Notes: generated by a model not told the origin, from the sequence alone. DNA of 64,000 nt from Lytechinus variegatus (GCF_018143015.1 NC_054748.1:16681356-16745355), one strand, 5' to 3'; shown: positions 43,748 to 56,260, counted from the first letter of the stretch. Made by a program: numbers and translations.

Positions 43748-43990
43748 ATAAGGTGTTGTGGCTCAGTATATAAGTCTTCGGACTTTGAACCACAGGGTCC
43801 GGGGTTCAAATCCCACCGCAGCACTCGCGTCATTTGGCAAGGCGTTTATCTACATTTGCCACTCTCGATCCAGGTGTAGTAAATGGGAACCCGGTAAGAA
43901 GGAATGCCTTGGATGCTTGGTTTCGCCCGATCAGAGTAGCCGTGCTATTAAAAGCCAGGGTAATATTATGCAGCGCTTAGAAACAGAAAT
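43748..43990 (+). repeat. tRNA-derived SINE with ATT tail
   Basis: AGGTGTTGTGGCTCAGTATA, B box GGGGTTCAAATCCCACC, body GGCAAGGCGTTTATCTACAT and GTGTAGTAAATGGGAACCCG, tail (ATT)n. Reverse-oriented homologue at 1812-2086. Confidence 0.85.
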
Positions 43991-44059
43991 CTTGCATATT
44001 ATTATTATTGTTTCCATGCACCATACTCCACAGTCGAGAGATATACAAGAAGGCAGGAG

Positions 44060-44200
44060 GTCCCAGGGGTCCCATTTTCAAGTCCTGGGTATGAATCGGC
44101 CATAGAGCGAACCCATGACCCTCACCTTCACAAGGTGGGTGCTCGACCAATGAACCACCATGCCATGCCCTAGTCTCCAAGCAAGACCCCTGATTCAAAC
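44060..44200 (-). repeat. tRNA-derived SINE fragment
   Basis: Minus strand GGCATGGTGGTTCATTGGTC, then CATGGGTTCGCTCTATGGCC (degenerate B box). Non-coding. Confidence 0.55.
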
Positions 44201-46489
44201 TTAACAAGTTGGTATTATGTGTGGAATAACAAATAAGTCTCCCATCTTTGCACCAAAGCACTCAATATACTCAATACTCTTAGATTTTACGTAGGTGTAT
44301 TATCAAACATGTCAAAAGCAGTGAGGTCTTTATGCCTCAGTGCTATCCTTGGATTGGTATTAAAAGAGTTTCGAAGGATAATTCAATCACGGTAATTATA
44401 GCGAGATGGCTTTTCTCAACGTCTTTAAGAAGACGGGACAGACCTTCTGAAAAAAAAGGGACACGCATAATTCCATTTGACACTTGGATTCGCAACTGAT
44501 GTTAATAGCTTTTGATCAAAAGTCCACCTTTCTCCGAAGAAATAAAGAAAATAAGAAGGTGGAAAAGAGATAAAGGAAGGCCTTTTAAACTCTGAAGGTA
44601 ACAGATTAGTTATATAACGTATACAATGACGCTGAGGTTGTTGTCCATGAATTGTGTTTGCTTGTATGTGTTTACGTGCTTCGTTTGACATTCAATGTTT
44701 CATGGAAAATAGTTATTCAGATTTAGATTAGAACATATTACAAATGTAAGTTTATATGTACTAAGTGTCATTTTCGTAGAAAATCAATTGGAGGTTTACT
44801 TGAGCATTCGTATTCCTTCTCATTCGATTTCTATCTTTTTATAATTCCTAATCACCACGAGATATAAAAACCATTGTAAACAAAATTTAAATTCTGGAGT
44901 TTGAATTACTGTACATGTACTTGATTGAATGCAGAGAAAACGAAGCGAGAGCTTCAGAAAATAAGGAGAAAACAAATATTTGAAGTTTGTTTCCCCTCAA
45001 GCATGGGATGTGCACACAGGGCAAGTTCAGTGAAACTTCCAAACAGTCCACAAAAACCTGTGTCAAAGAAACTCTTGTATCTTGTTTTCATTCAACTTTA
45101 CAAATCGAAGTTTTTACAGTGAAGAAATGCCCCTTCAGAGAACCTATTTACTATTTTTGCTATTAACAGAGAAGCTTCCCTGGCGACTCATCGGTGGTTT
45201 TTGGGTGGTTGGTAACTGGGCCCATTGCGATGCACATAGATTCGCGTATGATCGCTACTGGGCATTATGCCCGTCGGACCCCCTTATTTGTGGGACCTTC
45301 ATAAAATTGTCTGTCTCTGATTTCTTGTTCCTTTGACAGTCTGTCAAATGACAATGACCTGGTCAGTTTTTGAAGTGAAACTTGAGAAAAATGGGGGCTG
45401 GACGTACAAAAAAGTTGATTATTTTATGGAATTGCCCTGGCTACTTAGAATAAAAATATAAAGCGCTGAACCTTCATATTATTATTGACTGACTGAAAGT
45501 AAAGGTGCGTTTGATTACAAACTCTTTTATGCAACCAGGCCCATGACTTTGCTCACCTTCAAGATAACAGCACATGTTACTCCTGGTCTGCAATTCGACC
45601 TGAGAACAAAATGATATCCTCCGTATTGTTAAATTACAGTAAATTAAGATAAAATCTAATCTGATGTTTAGAAATGTGTCAAAAAATGATGACAATCGAG
45701 ATCATTGTCAAGAACAAACAAGCCTTCAAATCTAATCATTCTGGGTTTTGGTAAATCCCAAAGTGCTATGACGTCTTTATAAATGAAAAGTAAATTATTC
45801 TTTAGTCTTCAAAGGAAAGCAAGAAGATTGAGTATTCATAAAACGATTCAGAACTGAAAACACTATGGCTTTCAGTGCTCACACTAATACAGAGGCCTAC
45901 ATTTTGTTATCATGATTCTAACACATACACTTTCAGATATTTTAACCAACCTATAAGAAAAAAATGCTATTGCTTTCAAAAGCTGGTTGAAAGCGGGTCA
46001 TTCAATCCAAAAGACAATGTTTCAGAAGAAGAAAGGCCGGTAATTGTTTACATTATAAGCGCAGATTCTGTCAATTGTAATGTCGGAGAATGAGGCAGAA
46101 CTCTGAATAAACGACTTAAAGGGATATAAAAAGAGCCCTCAGATTAAACAACCAATCCCTTTGAGCTGTAGTAGAACACGCCCTTAATAAATGCTCAGTA
46201 TCGGACGGGATGATGCCCTAATAATCAACTTTGAAAGTAACTTGTGTGAGAGAAACGTGAAAGCGTCACTATGGATAAAAATTGATTACTTGATAGAGGC
46301 CCTGGGTATCACTTTTCACTTTTCTTCATATCTTGTAATATAATCCAGCAATGTTTATCTTCTACTTGAAAGAATATGTACAAAATATACATATTTAACA
46401 AGGATTTACATATAATTTTTACAAGAAAGATATGATGACTTGTATATTATATATATTTTGAACTTCAACAAGAACGATATGATTTGTAT

Positions 46490-46720
46490 ATTATATATAT
46501 ATATATATATATATATTGATATATTGATTTATATGTAGATATATATTGTTTTTTGCATTAATATGACTTATTTACTGAAGGAAACCTTCGATCACAAGCT
46601 TTGCTTTCCAGAAGGTTCCTATTTCATTTCAATATGTTATATTATATTTTGCTTTACTTTGTAACTTTGTTAAAATTTTGGAATGAATAAATTCGTTATC
46701 AATCAATCAATCAATAATTG
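46490..46720 (+). repeat. TA microsatellite and retroposon 3' end with ATCA tail
   Basis: (TA)n at 46490-46516, then TTTGGAATGAATAAATTCG followed by (ATCA)n at 46700-46714. The tailed AATAAA end resembles other retroposon ends in the window. Confidence 0.5.
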
Positions 46721-46869
46721 TCACCCTTTTCTGTCCAGTGATTAAATGAGACACAGAGTAATAGACCCCAGGCTGCATTGTGTGTAACCGATCACGTGTC
46801 TTGAGAAAGTCCACAGGATTGGATGAAAGCTTGTCAAATATACAATCTTGAAATAGTTGGCCAAAAAAT

Positions 46870-47070
46870 GTCCAGCTTTTAACCAACCTTTTACAACATA
46901 CTGTCCACACAATTACTGGTTAAAATCTTCCAAATTTGAATGACAAAAACAAACAATTGGTTAATAAATTTGCTCGATTTGATAATAATTGACCAGAATA
47001 TTTTTTACCAGTATACATTACCCAACACAGTGGACAGTATGTTGCCCAACATTTTAAGTTAGTATTGTTA
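46870..47070. repeat. MITE related to the 54808 element (decayed)
   Basis: TTTTAACCAACC, ACATACTGTCCACACAATTA and, at the other end, ACCCAACACAGTGGACAGTA and TTGCCCAACATTT match the better copy at 54808-55018. Confidence 0.6.
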
Positions 47071-47500
47071 AGGTTGGTAGAAGCTTAAAATATTATTCAT
47101 TTCATCACCCCTAATCGATGAGATTGTTCTTTTCTACCGAAACTATAAGTTGGTTTCAGACACCAGACTTTGGTAAAAACAAAATTGCAGGCAAAACAAA
47201 TTTGGATATTTTTTTAATTCTGACCAGGTTCACATTTGCACCAACTCTCAGACTCTTGGTTAGGTGAACAAAAATCTGACTATAGTAAGCATGTAAAGCT
47301 TGGTAACCTCCCAATTATTTGTTAAAAAAAAAGAAAGTATCATGAAAACAAATTTTGATTTTTTTGTTTGACCAACAGTTGATATGTTCATAATTAAACC
47401 AACTTTTGGGTTGGTTAAAAACAAAAAGCAGAGAGTGTAGTAGCTGATCAGTGGCAAGGTGTAAAGTGGCCATTAATTATTGGAGAAAAGTACGGACCGG

Positions 47501-47842
47501 GTGGTGTTTCATAAAGCTGTTCGCCAAGTTACGCACAACTTTACGCACGACAGGAACCTGTTCTTAGGCGCTAAATCAGTTACATAGAGAAATATCATTT
47601 ACCACGAGAAATGATCACCAGTCGTGCGTAAAGTCATTCGTAACTTATGAAAAGCTTTATGAAACGGGGCCCATGCTGGGTGTTTCATAAACCTGTTCGT
47701 AAGTTAAGAGTGAATTTGAGAAAGACTGGTGAACCGTTCTTGCACGCTAAATAATCACCAAATGAATATCATTTACCACAAGAAAGGATCTCCAGTCGTT
47801 TTGAAAGTCACTCTTAACTTATGAATAGCTTTATGAGACAGT
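47501..47842. repeat. Two tandem TTTCATAAAGC-family MITEs
   Basis: 47501-47666 (GTGTTTCATAAAGCTGTTCG to AAAAGCTTTATGAAAC) and 47677-47842 (GGTGTTTCATAAACCTGTTC to AATAGCTTTATGAGAC) lie side by side. They are diverged from each other (GTCGTGCGTAAAG versus GTCGTTTTGAAAG), so they are separate insertions and not a local duplication. Confidence 0.8.
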
Positions 47843-47903
47843 CCCTGGATTTATCGTCAGTTTGTAGCCTTTGAAAGTAAATTGCGACTCAGATCAAAAC
47901 TGT

Positions 47904-48113
47904 TTACACAGTAAAAACGCTGTTTAAGATTTTATACAACTCTGTTTACTATATGAACCTTACAGTATTTGTTTAACCATTTAAACAATCATGTTTGATT
48001 TATTGAAATTAAACTTTGTTGCTTAAGATTTAAACAGTTTTTTAAACTGTTTAAACAATTGCCGTAAGGTTCATATAGTAAACAGCGTTGTGTAATTTTT
48101 TTTACTGTGTAGA
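47904..48113. repeat. Palindromic MITE, TTTACACAGTAAAAACG ends
   Basis: TTTACACAGTAAAAACGCTG and TTTACTATATGAACCTTACA arms mirrored by GTAAGGTTCATATAGTAAAC and TTTTTTTTACTGTGTA. A second member starts at 48118 and is split by the insertion at 48162-48358. Confidence 0.85.
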
Positions 48114-48117
48114 TCAA

Positions 48118-48545
48118 AATACAGTAAAAACGCTTTTTAAATTTGTATACATTGCTCTTCTTCACACTCTAAAAAAGTTTTACCCAACAATGGGTAAAAT
48201 AGGAACATGCATGTTGGTTGGATAAAAATATTTTGCAAATTTTGTGCAATGTTGCGTTGAAATAGCCCAATGTGGGGTAACAAAAAATACCCAGCAAACA
48301 TGCATGTTCCCTCTCTACCCAGTCATTAGGTAAAATATTACTCAGTGTTTCAGTGTGTATATGAGCTTTAGAGCAGTTGTTTAAAAATATAAACGGGTGT
48401 TTAAAATCTTGAATATTCAATCTTCAATAAGTTAAAAAAAATTGCTGTATAGCTCAAATTGACAAATTAAATTGAAATTGGATTGTAAAAAGCGTTGTGT
48501 AAGAATTTAAACAACGTTGTTTAAATTTTTACATCACATGACACG
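48118..48545. repeat. MITE split by a nested CACACTCTAAAAAA element
   Basis: The outer element shows TACAGTAAAAACGCTTTTTA and, after the insertion, GTTTAAATTTTTAC-type ends. The inner element (48162-48358) has CACACTCTAAAAAAGTTTTA ... CAGTGTGT ends with CATGCATGTT/AACATGCATG arms inside. Confidence 0.65.
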
Positions 48546-48769
48546 GCTCTAAGTACCTTAAATTTGACATCACTTGAAAGTCGAAGAGCAAGACTTACCC
48601 CAGATTTCGCTTTATTGTACAAAAACTGGTTAACTCCACTGAAAACAAACGCTTTCAATTTACGTCATATGAATAAATATAATAAATATAAGGAGATTCC
48701 AGGTAAAAAAAAAGATTTCAGAACAGTACTCTTTCAAGTCTGACAAGATTATTAAGTAAGTACCACTGT

Positions 48770-49100
48770 ACCATGGTAAATAAGTTGGCAATTTGTGTAA
48801 TGAATGTACAGTTTTGTATTATTATAATTTTCTTTTTATCCATTTTAACTCCATTTTTAACTGCACATAATGTAATTTCAATTTGTGTTATCATTGCTAA
48901 TCTTAATAATTTTGCTTATTTTTATACTTTGGCATTGTGTAAACATGTACAATTCAGTCTGTGACTGCTAATCATTGCTTATCTTGATAATTTTGATTAT
49001 TTTTATACTCTGGCATTGTGTAAACATGAACAAATCAGTATGTGACTGCCAATCATGTTTTTTTTTGCAATGAGCCTGAATTGAATTGTATTGATAATGA
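48770..49100 (+). repeat. Retroposon 3' end with an internal ~75 bp duplication
   Basis: The block CTAATC(A)TT...TATTTTTATACT(T/C)T, GGCATTGTGTAAACATG and TCAGT(C/A)TGTGACTGC occurs twice (about 48896-48968 and 48969-49048), then GAGCCTGAATTGAATTGTAT. No reverse transcriptase is seen. Confidence 0.55.
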
Positions 49101-49456
49101 AAAGTGTGCAGAGATATTTCATGGCTTTGAGTATCTCGAAGTCGGATGTAATTCCTATAAAAACGAGAAGACATCATTATGTAATTAGTATCTATAATTA
49201 TGAATGCATACTCTCTCAGACTTGTTTTAACCAACCCAAAATTTGGTTGAAAGATGAACATGCAACTCTTGGTTTACAAAAATCTCAAGTCATTTTGCAA
49301 ACTAGTTTGTTTAAACAGAATGTAGATTCGTGTTGAACCCGACATACTTAGGTTGCTTAAATGATTCTGAGCGATGATGGTGCATTACGTTAAATGATGG
49401 AATTCATTTAAACATAAATGTAATGAAATATAAATGGATTATTGAATAACACTTAC

Positions 49457-49560
49457 CCCTTTGTCGTTTTCGGTAGTCTGACGTTCACGCGAAAAAGAAG
49501 TTTACAAATGGTCAGTCTCTGAACAGAAATGTTTGAATCCCTATATAGTAGGAACCTGCA
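49457..49560 (-). promoter_or_regulatory. TATA promoter and non-coding first exon, probably OATP
   Basis: On the minus strand: TATA box CTATATAG (49547-49541), initiator-like TTCAGAG 27 nt later (A at 49520), about 64 nt of leader, then a strong donor AAAG|GGTAAGTG-type site (GTAAGT at 49456-49451). The leader has no ATG before the donor. The next supported minus-strand exon with an unexplained 5' acceptor is the OATP start exon at 29936, so linkage is plausible but not shown. GCGTG words lie upstream (about 49680-49800). Confidence 0.45.
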
Positions 49561-50280
49561 GTAAACCGAGTACAAAGTTCCTTAAACTTGTTTGATTGTG
49601 CCAGCCAAAGTCAATTTATAACTGGCATAATTTTACGATGTTGGTTATATTTGGAATATATGCCGAGCAGTAGAAATTCCCCTTGACGCACCGCGTGCAC
49701 GACTATATCCACCAGTCATGCCAGTAGTGATTCGTTAAAAGTGAAACAGGTTGAAAGGGGCGGCATACGTCACGCTTTGTGCGCACGCATTGTGGTTCAG
49801 ACTCGTGCGATGTAACATGAGAATAAATTCACGAACAACGAAAACGTTACTGAAAACGAAAGGTATTGCTAAGATCGATGCACGCAATATAAAATGAAAT
49901 AAAAATAGTATTACAACAACAACGAAAATGGCTTAATGACCTAACGGTAAAGCTGACGTATTTTTTTCGTTAATAAGAAAATAGGCACATTATCATTAAA
50001 TAGTAGGTCTACCCCAACTGAGCCTTATCTTTAATTTCTTCTATAATTTCTTCTTTTTTCTCCCCCCTCATTTTTTTCTTTCCCCTTTTTGGATTACTGA
50101 AAAAATAAATCAGACAGCCTCCCTGGGACCGCTCCGCGCTCCCGGCACGCTCCCGACAATGATACCACTTAGAAAGGGTAGGGCAAAGGAAGAAGGTAGT
50201 TGAGAGGGGAAATGTATTATTATTTTCTCTCTGTTTTACCAGGTAACCTAACTTGTTGTACACATGCGTGACCAAAAAAC

Positions 50281-50660
50281 GCGTTTAAAGGGATGTTTTT
50301 CAGTTTTGGACGCGGGCCGCGCGTGCACTCGTTAAGGATGTCAAAAACACTGATTTTCAAAAATAAGGGGTAGTTTTGAAAGACTGGTCAGTTGTCAATC
50401 GCCGGGTCAAACGTATTTAGGGTATTTTTTTTCCCAAACGTATTTAGGGTATGTTTTTTTTCCCAAGCTTTTTCCCGGGGTCATATATTCTGGCGACAAC
50501 TTGTTAAGGGGCCAAATTGTGTAAATAAAGCCCGCGAAAAACTTGTTTAGGGGGTTATCTTGCACACAGAGAAAGACTCGTTTAGGGGGTGTTTGGAAAT
50601 GATTTTGCCACGCGTGTGTTCAGCAATACATTTGACTGCCCCCCCCCCCCCCCGGGGACA
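50281..50660. repeat. Repeat with AACGTATTTAGGGTAT and CTTGTTTAGGGGG words
   Basis: AAACGTATTTAGGGTAT occurs twice (50410-50455) and ACTTGTTTAGGGGGT-like words twice (50540-50595), ending in a C run at 50638-50654. Non-coding dispersed repeat. Confidence 0.55.
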
Positions 50661-51580
50661 GGTCCATGGTTTTACATAGTGATTTCCATGATGTAGTATT
50701 GTGTAATGATGGTTAATTGTTAATATCGTTTAAGGTCTGAAGGGAAGAAGAGAGAAGGGGACGGTAGTTGCATTATGGGAAGAAGGAAGGAGAAATTGAG
50801 AGGAAAGAAAAGCGGACACGGGGGAGGAGTCAAGATTTAACTCCCGCCGACCCCCAAAATATATTATATTAATCTAAAAAAAGGTGGACTTGTCCTTTAA
50901 AGTAGGTTCAATGCACTTCACGGTCAACATAGACCTCATAGTCTAAAATCAACATATAGGGTTAAATGACCTTGGAGTATAGCGCGTCAGTACGGATGAC
51001 ATAACATTCGTGATTCACACAGTTGTGCGTGATATAACCATGGAGCTACAGAGATGGCATTCATGATTCATGCAATTGCCCAAGTAGCGTCGGGACTTTG
51101 TACATGTATTTGGTATCAGAGACATGGCGTAAATCCGGTCCAAACGGGGGGGGGGGGGGGGTAGCAATATACTTAGCTGAAAATTCCGAATGAGGCGCTC
51201 ATTATCAAGTGCTATGCGTACAGGGTACATGCTTGTACATACTTTTTTTTTTAATGGTTATGATATATATTTTTATTCAAAGACAATGAGAAATAAGCAG
51301 AGCTTACAAATTATGTGACGGATACAAAATAAAGTACCATTTTCATAATATAAAATGTTTCGGAATGAGCTAAATTGGTAATAGACTTTCTATCACGATG
51401 TTAATATGTATCATTTGTTTTCTTTATTATTCTCTCGGTTGACATGGCCGTTTGCATGTAATAAATTACATTTTTACTGAAATTTTCACAACATTCAGTC
51501 AAAGTCCGCACTAAATCCTTCAATTTCTCTTTAGAAAATGCAAAAGCATGCTTGTACAAAATAGTTTTTGGGGATAACAG
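50660..51580. other. Intergenic, no gene seen
   Basis: Contains a MITE end (GGTGGACTTGTCCTTTAAAG, 50883-50902), a G run near 51147 and otherwise unique AT-rich sequence. Confidence 0.4.
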
Positions 51581-51583
51581 AAC

Positions 51584-52366
51584 AAGGTCAAGTCCACCCC
51601 AGCAAAAATTGATTTGAATAAATAGAGAAAAATCAAACTAGAATAACACTGAAAATTTCATCAAAATCGGATGTAAAATAAGAAAGTTATGGCATTTTAA
51701 AGTTTCGCTTATTTTTCACAAAACAGTGATATGCACAACTCAGTGACATGCAAGTGATTCAGTTGATGTCCGTCACTCACTATTTGTTTTGTTTTTATTG
51801 TTTGGATTATACAATGTTTCATTTTTTACAGATATGACCATAGGGACCGACTTGACTGAATCATATAGTATTAAGCGATGCTAATATCACATGTTCAGGG
51901 AGGAAAGGATCACTGTTTCACTTGACAATGACGAGAAAATTAGAATATTTCGTATAATAAAATACAAAATAAATAGTGAGTGGATGACGTCACCAGTCTC
52001 CTCATTTGCATACCAACCAGGTGGGTGTTTCATAAAGCTGTTCGTAAGTTAAGAGCGACTTTAAGAACGACTGGTGATCCTTTCTTACGCGCTAAACCAT
52101 CGCCAATTCAATATTCATCTCACCGCAAGAAGGGATCACCAGTCGTTCTTAAAGTCGCTCTTAACTTACGAACAGCTTTATGAAACACCCACCAGGATGT
52201 GCATATAACTGTTTCGTGAAATCATGGACTTATGGTGAATTTAAGCGAAAATGTCATAACTTTCTTATTTTACATCCGATTTTGATGAAATTTCAGTGTT
52301 ATGCTTCTTGGATTTTTTTTTTTTTACTCAAATCAATGTTTTGTTGGGGTGGACTTGTCCTTTAAA
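51584..52366. repeat. Long-TIR MITE carrying a nested younger MITE
   Basis: AAGGTCAAGTCCACCCCAGC is mirrored by TGGGGTGGACTTGTCCTTTA, with long inner arms (CATCAAAATCGGATGTAAAA / TTTTACATCCGATTTTGATG). The TTTCATAAAGC-family element at 52021-52193 sits inside it and has much better matched arms than its host, so it is younger. Confidence 0.85.
52021..52193. repeat. TTTCATAAAGC-family MITE, best-preserved copy
   Basis: GTGGGTGTTTCATAAAGCTG and GTAAGTTAAGAGCGACTTTA mirrored by TAAAGTCGCTCTTAACTTAC and CAGCTTTATGAAACACCCAC. Nearly perfect arms of about 70 bp, giving a long stable hairpin. Confidence 0.9.
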
Positions 52367-52369
52367 GGC

Positions 52370-53159
52370 CCATCCCACTTTTTTTGTTTCGTCTACTTCG
52401 ATGGCATTCTAAATGGTTTGCTGTGACATAACTCGTGAATGATTACATGTGCTGATCATTGGTATCAATGTTCGAGCGTTCGAAGCGAGCGAGCAAATCT
52501 TTAGTATAGTTGGAAGACAGAATGTTCTCATAGAGTCTAAATGTCATATGATATAATGTGCAAATTATATTAAAGAGGGAAATAAAGGTTCACAGAAAAA
52601 AAAAGTTGTCACTGACAACCAAACTGAGAGCAAACAGTCGAGATATGTCCAATGAACATATATTTACTCATTTGTACATGATTATGCACTAATGAATACA
52701 TGATAATGTCAGGAACAGGGTGTCTTATGAAAATGGATTATAGGACATATTTCTCAAACGTGGAAATATCACACTGATGCAAATGAAAAGAACAAAAATA
52801 AGTGTTCCGGTTGCACAATCTATTATATTATATTATATTATATTCAGAGATAATGAAGCGTTCAAAATTCTAAACGAAAATTCGTTCGCATTTGAAATGC
52901 GTATTGGATTGCGATCTTATTAAATATTTTTGAAAACTTTCCTTAGATTAATTAGCTCGTAAAGATGCAGGAATTATAATTGCTATTTGGTACTAATAAT
53001 GCTTTTTTTTTTGGGGGGGGTCGGTATTCTCTCTGTAATTATAAAAGTGACAAATATGACTAATTTCATTTTGTTATTTTGTTTCATTCAAGGCCTAATT
53101 ACACCAAATTAATAGATATGACTCAAATATCCACTGTTCTTTTTAAGAATCAGGCACGT

Positions 53160-53201
<42 letters not shown>

Positions 53202-54650
53202 TTAACCGGCTTACTTGAATCGCTAAATCGTAATTTTCATAGAACCACGGAGGCGCTACCATATGCGAAAAATTAACGTCGGTGTGTTCATATGAATAAG
53301 GTACAGGTAACTCGATCTTGAAATCAAGAATTCAAATTCGATTTGGGAAAAAATGAAGAGTCGATGTTTGTTTTTATTCGAATCATTGCATTACCAAAAC
53401 AAATCTGAAATAAACTTGACGAGAAAAATAAATCGATTTAAAGACAACTAATATTCTGCATGGATTGATTCAATGTGATTTCATTCCATTCAAATGTTTA
53501 TCTCCACTAAACTTCAAAAATATCAAGTAAAAAAATATTCTAAAAAGGAACAATACATTTTTATATAGTCTTTCAGGATTATTAATGATTTGAAATCTAC
53601 GTTATGTTTTCACATTAGTAGGTAGGATCAAGAACAGATAGGCTATAGTGCATTGTCAAATTTCCTTAATAACAAAGAACAACCAAGAAGTCTTTGTCGA
53701 AAATTGGTGAATCCAAACAACTGTTTCGTCCTGCATGGTCTCTTGACAGACAACATTCTTGTAATTTTTCGTCAGCTCCGAAACTTACGATATTGGTGTT
53801 CTGGTTAATGAATTTACGACAAAGACCTCCGTGCTGTTCATTGTCATTTTGTCGAACATTTTCAATACATCTACTGTTCTCTAACCATCCGGACATCGAG
53901 GAGCAAAACTCCTATCATTTCTATTTATGATATCTAATCCCTTTTTTCCAAAAAGAACGTGATCGTTTGTTTCATAAAGCAACTTGAAGCAAAAAGGTGT
54001 CAATGAGTCTACGGGAATTTCCGATTGCGGTTTCTGGTATTTTTTGATAAACCATGTAAACGGATGTCATTTGGTGTAGGCCTGTCAATATGAGAAATCC
54101 CAAATTACACGTGGGTAAGATTTAGCTTGACGAAGTCCATATTTTGTTTTGTGTTTGGAACTGAAGAGATCCTAAAGACAAAGAAAACATAATAAACGAT
54201 GTCTTCGAGCCAAGACGTAATTTGTAACTGGCCCTCTTCATTTTACTTGTGACGTTGATCATTGAAACAAAGCACGGAGAGCGGAGGAATCGGGACGCAT
54301 GTCATGCTAAAATGAAGAGAGGAAACAAAGAGAGAGGGAGAGAGAGAGAGAGAGAAGAAAAAAGGGATAACTATTAAGAAGAGTCTTGAAGGGAAGGGGG
54401 GGGGGGGGAGAAGACCTGAAAACCAAAATCCGAGTGATGTGACTAGTACTCGAACCTCGAACCTAATAAAGAAAAGGGACCGGGGTAAAAATGTGCAGTA
54501 TTGAAAAAAGAGGTTTTGGCCGTGGAAGTACTTGATTTTGTTCTTCAGTTTTTTCATTGGGAAGTAATTAATGATGTCGCCTTCGAGTGTGTGAGTATAT
54601 ATACTTGACTTTTACATGCGTTAATCAATCTGATATGATTACGTAGGCCT
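52370..54650. other. Intergenic, no gene seen
   Basis: AT-rich sequence with TATAT and (TATAT)n runs (52820-52850, 53160-53200), a CGAGCGTTCGAAGCGAGCGAG motif near 52470 and a GA-rich stretch at 54325-54360. No splice-supported coding sequence. Confidence 0.4.
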
Positions 54651-54658
54651 ACGTTTGA

Positions 54659-54768
54659 GACGACCATCAAATAACCATTCGAGAGACCTGCCTAGGATTC
54701 GAACCTCGAACCTCTCCTTCAAGCTTCCCCATGCAGCTTGGATTACAAGGTCATGCCTGAACTCCCCA
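54659..54768 (-). repeat. 7SL/Alu-like SINE fragment (copy 2)
   Basis: Minus strand GGGGAGTTCAGGCATGACCT, TGTAATCCAAGCTGCATGGG, GAAGCTTGAAGGAGAGGTTC and GAGGTTCGAATCCTAGGCAG. It shares the TGTAATCCAA...TGGGGAAG...AGAGGTTCGA framework with 17691-17810. The 5' part is less 7SL-like than copy 1. Confidence 0.5.
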
Positions 54769-54807
54769 TTCTCCTTTGGGTCCCCTTCCACCCATATCAC
54801 GCATACA

Positions 54808-55018
54808 CTCTTAAAATAGTTATGGAAAATACCCAACTCTTAACCAACCCTGTGCAACATTGTCCACACAATTTTTGGTTAAAATCTGCCCAAATTGGGT
54901 AATAAAAGCGGATAATTTGGTGAAAAAACTGCACAGAATATATATTTTCTCTTTACCAACATGCACTACCCAACAAAGTGGACAGCATGTTGTTGCCCAA
55001 CATTTGAAGTGTGTATGT
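54808..55018. repeat. MITE with TACACTCTTAAA ends
   Basis: TACACTCTTAAAATAG and CCCAACTCTTAACCAACCCT on the left, ACATTTGAAGTGTGTA on the right, with GTCCACACAA / GTGGACAGCATG arms. Related to 46870-47070. Confidence 0.7.
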
Positions 55019-55539
55019 AAATACACGCCACCGCCCCTGAAACCGGGGGGGGGGGGATATTATACTAAACTGAAAGTGTCCTATTTTCATTTGTTCATTC
55101 ATAACTAAAGTGAAGCTATGAATCATTCAATCACGCTGTTCCTTATCATGAATATGTATTTCATTATCCTATAAAAGAAACCATTGTGGGGAAAATGCCA
55201 TTAATCACGAGTGGGAGAAAATAAAATGAAGAATAGACAACCATTAAAATGTTTGCAATAAATCTTGATCCATGTTCAGTTAATGAGGATACGATTATTA
55301 TGGGCAACATCTAGCGGAATGTGTACTAATTTTGAGGAAAAAAATAAAAGTAACATGACTATGCATGTATATTAAGCAAAAAACTAAACTAAATAAAAAA
55401 AAAACAACGTACATCTGTTATACTTTTTAGCAATTATTATTCTTTTTGTTTTTGTTATTTGTTGTTGTGTTTGCTCCTCCTATAATGCACAGAGGCATGT
55501 TTTTTTTATTATCCCATATTGCAATATATTTAGGCGAGA

Positions 55540-56260
55540 CTGAATTGTCATGAACTACCCTACCTTGTGAAGGTCAAATTGGGTATAAATGAAATCCATC
55601 TGTCTCATACTTCTGGATCTAACCCCTTTTGCGAACAAACTAAAATTTATCCAATCCCTTTTGAATAAAAAGGTGATTTTATTTCTCGCCATTTTTATTC
55701 ACGTTTTAATGGAAATTTCAACTTTTCTTTGAAATCATCAGAGCGACTAAAAATGTATAAATTGAGACCCTTCCCCCAAAAAATAATTATGATAAAACGG
55801 ATCTAGCCCCTTTTGCAAATGAGCTCTTAAGAAGGGTTCGTTTGCAAAAGGGGTTAGATCGACTTGAGGCCGTTCAAGAAAATCCTTTAGTATTCTCCCA
55901 TATTGCAATATTCTTTTGCGAAACTTTATTTCCATTTTACCATACCATGTAAACATATAATTGGGTATAAAAGAAATCTGCCTGTATTCACATTCTAAAA
56001 CAGAATTTTCCCCAATAAATACTTTGTGGATCTAGCCCCTTTTGCAAACAAGGTGAAATGGATCTAAACCCTTTATAAAGGTAATTTTTTTTCTTTGCCA
56101 TTTTGTTCACTTTTTTTAAAAAAAGAATTTCGACTTTCTTTGGGTTATCATCTTGTTGAGCTACTAAAATCTATACATTGAGGCCAAAAGTAAAGCAAAT
56201 TCGATGAAAAATGGATCAAACTCCTTTTGCAATTGAGCTCTTCAAATGTTGAGGTGCTCT
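55540..56260. repeat. Array with GGATCTAACCCCTTTTGCAAA units
   Basis: GGATCTA(A/G)CCCCTTTTGC recurs at about 55615, 55799, 56030 and (decayed) 56210, each in a larger block with TTGGGTATAAA(T/A)GAAATC, CATTTTTATTCAC and CCCATATTGCAATAT. A reverse-oriented relative lies at about 60240-60480. Confidence 0.7.

Larger units (their letters stand above)
29937..49456 (-). other. Proposed long first intron of OATP gene
   Basis: No protein-coding exon is supported in this 19.5 kb. It holds the repeats listed separately (SINEs at 34284, 38522, 40310, 43748 and 44060; the DR1 array at 37 kb; MITEs at 41-43 kb and 47-48.5 kb). Stretches from 30.0 to 34.2 kb and 34.4 to 36.9 kb contain only AT-rich unique sequence, short poly-G/C runs and TA/CA microsatellites (31784-31850). 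The intron status depends on the first exon at 49457 belonging to this gene. Confidence 0.4.

Noticed and set aside
45082-45336. 84-codon plus-strand frame with Trp and Cys residues
   Set aside because: No signal peptide, splice context, repeat of the peptide-gene motif or recognisable domain; best treated as chance.
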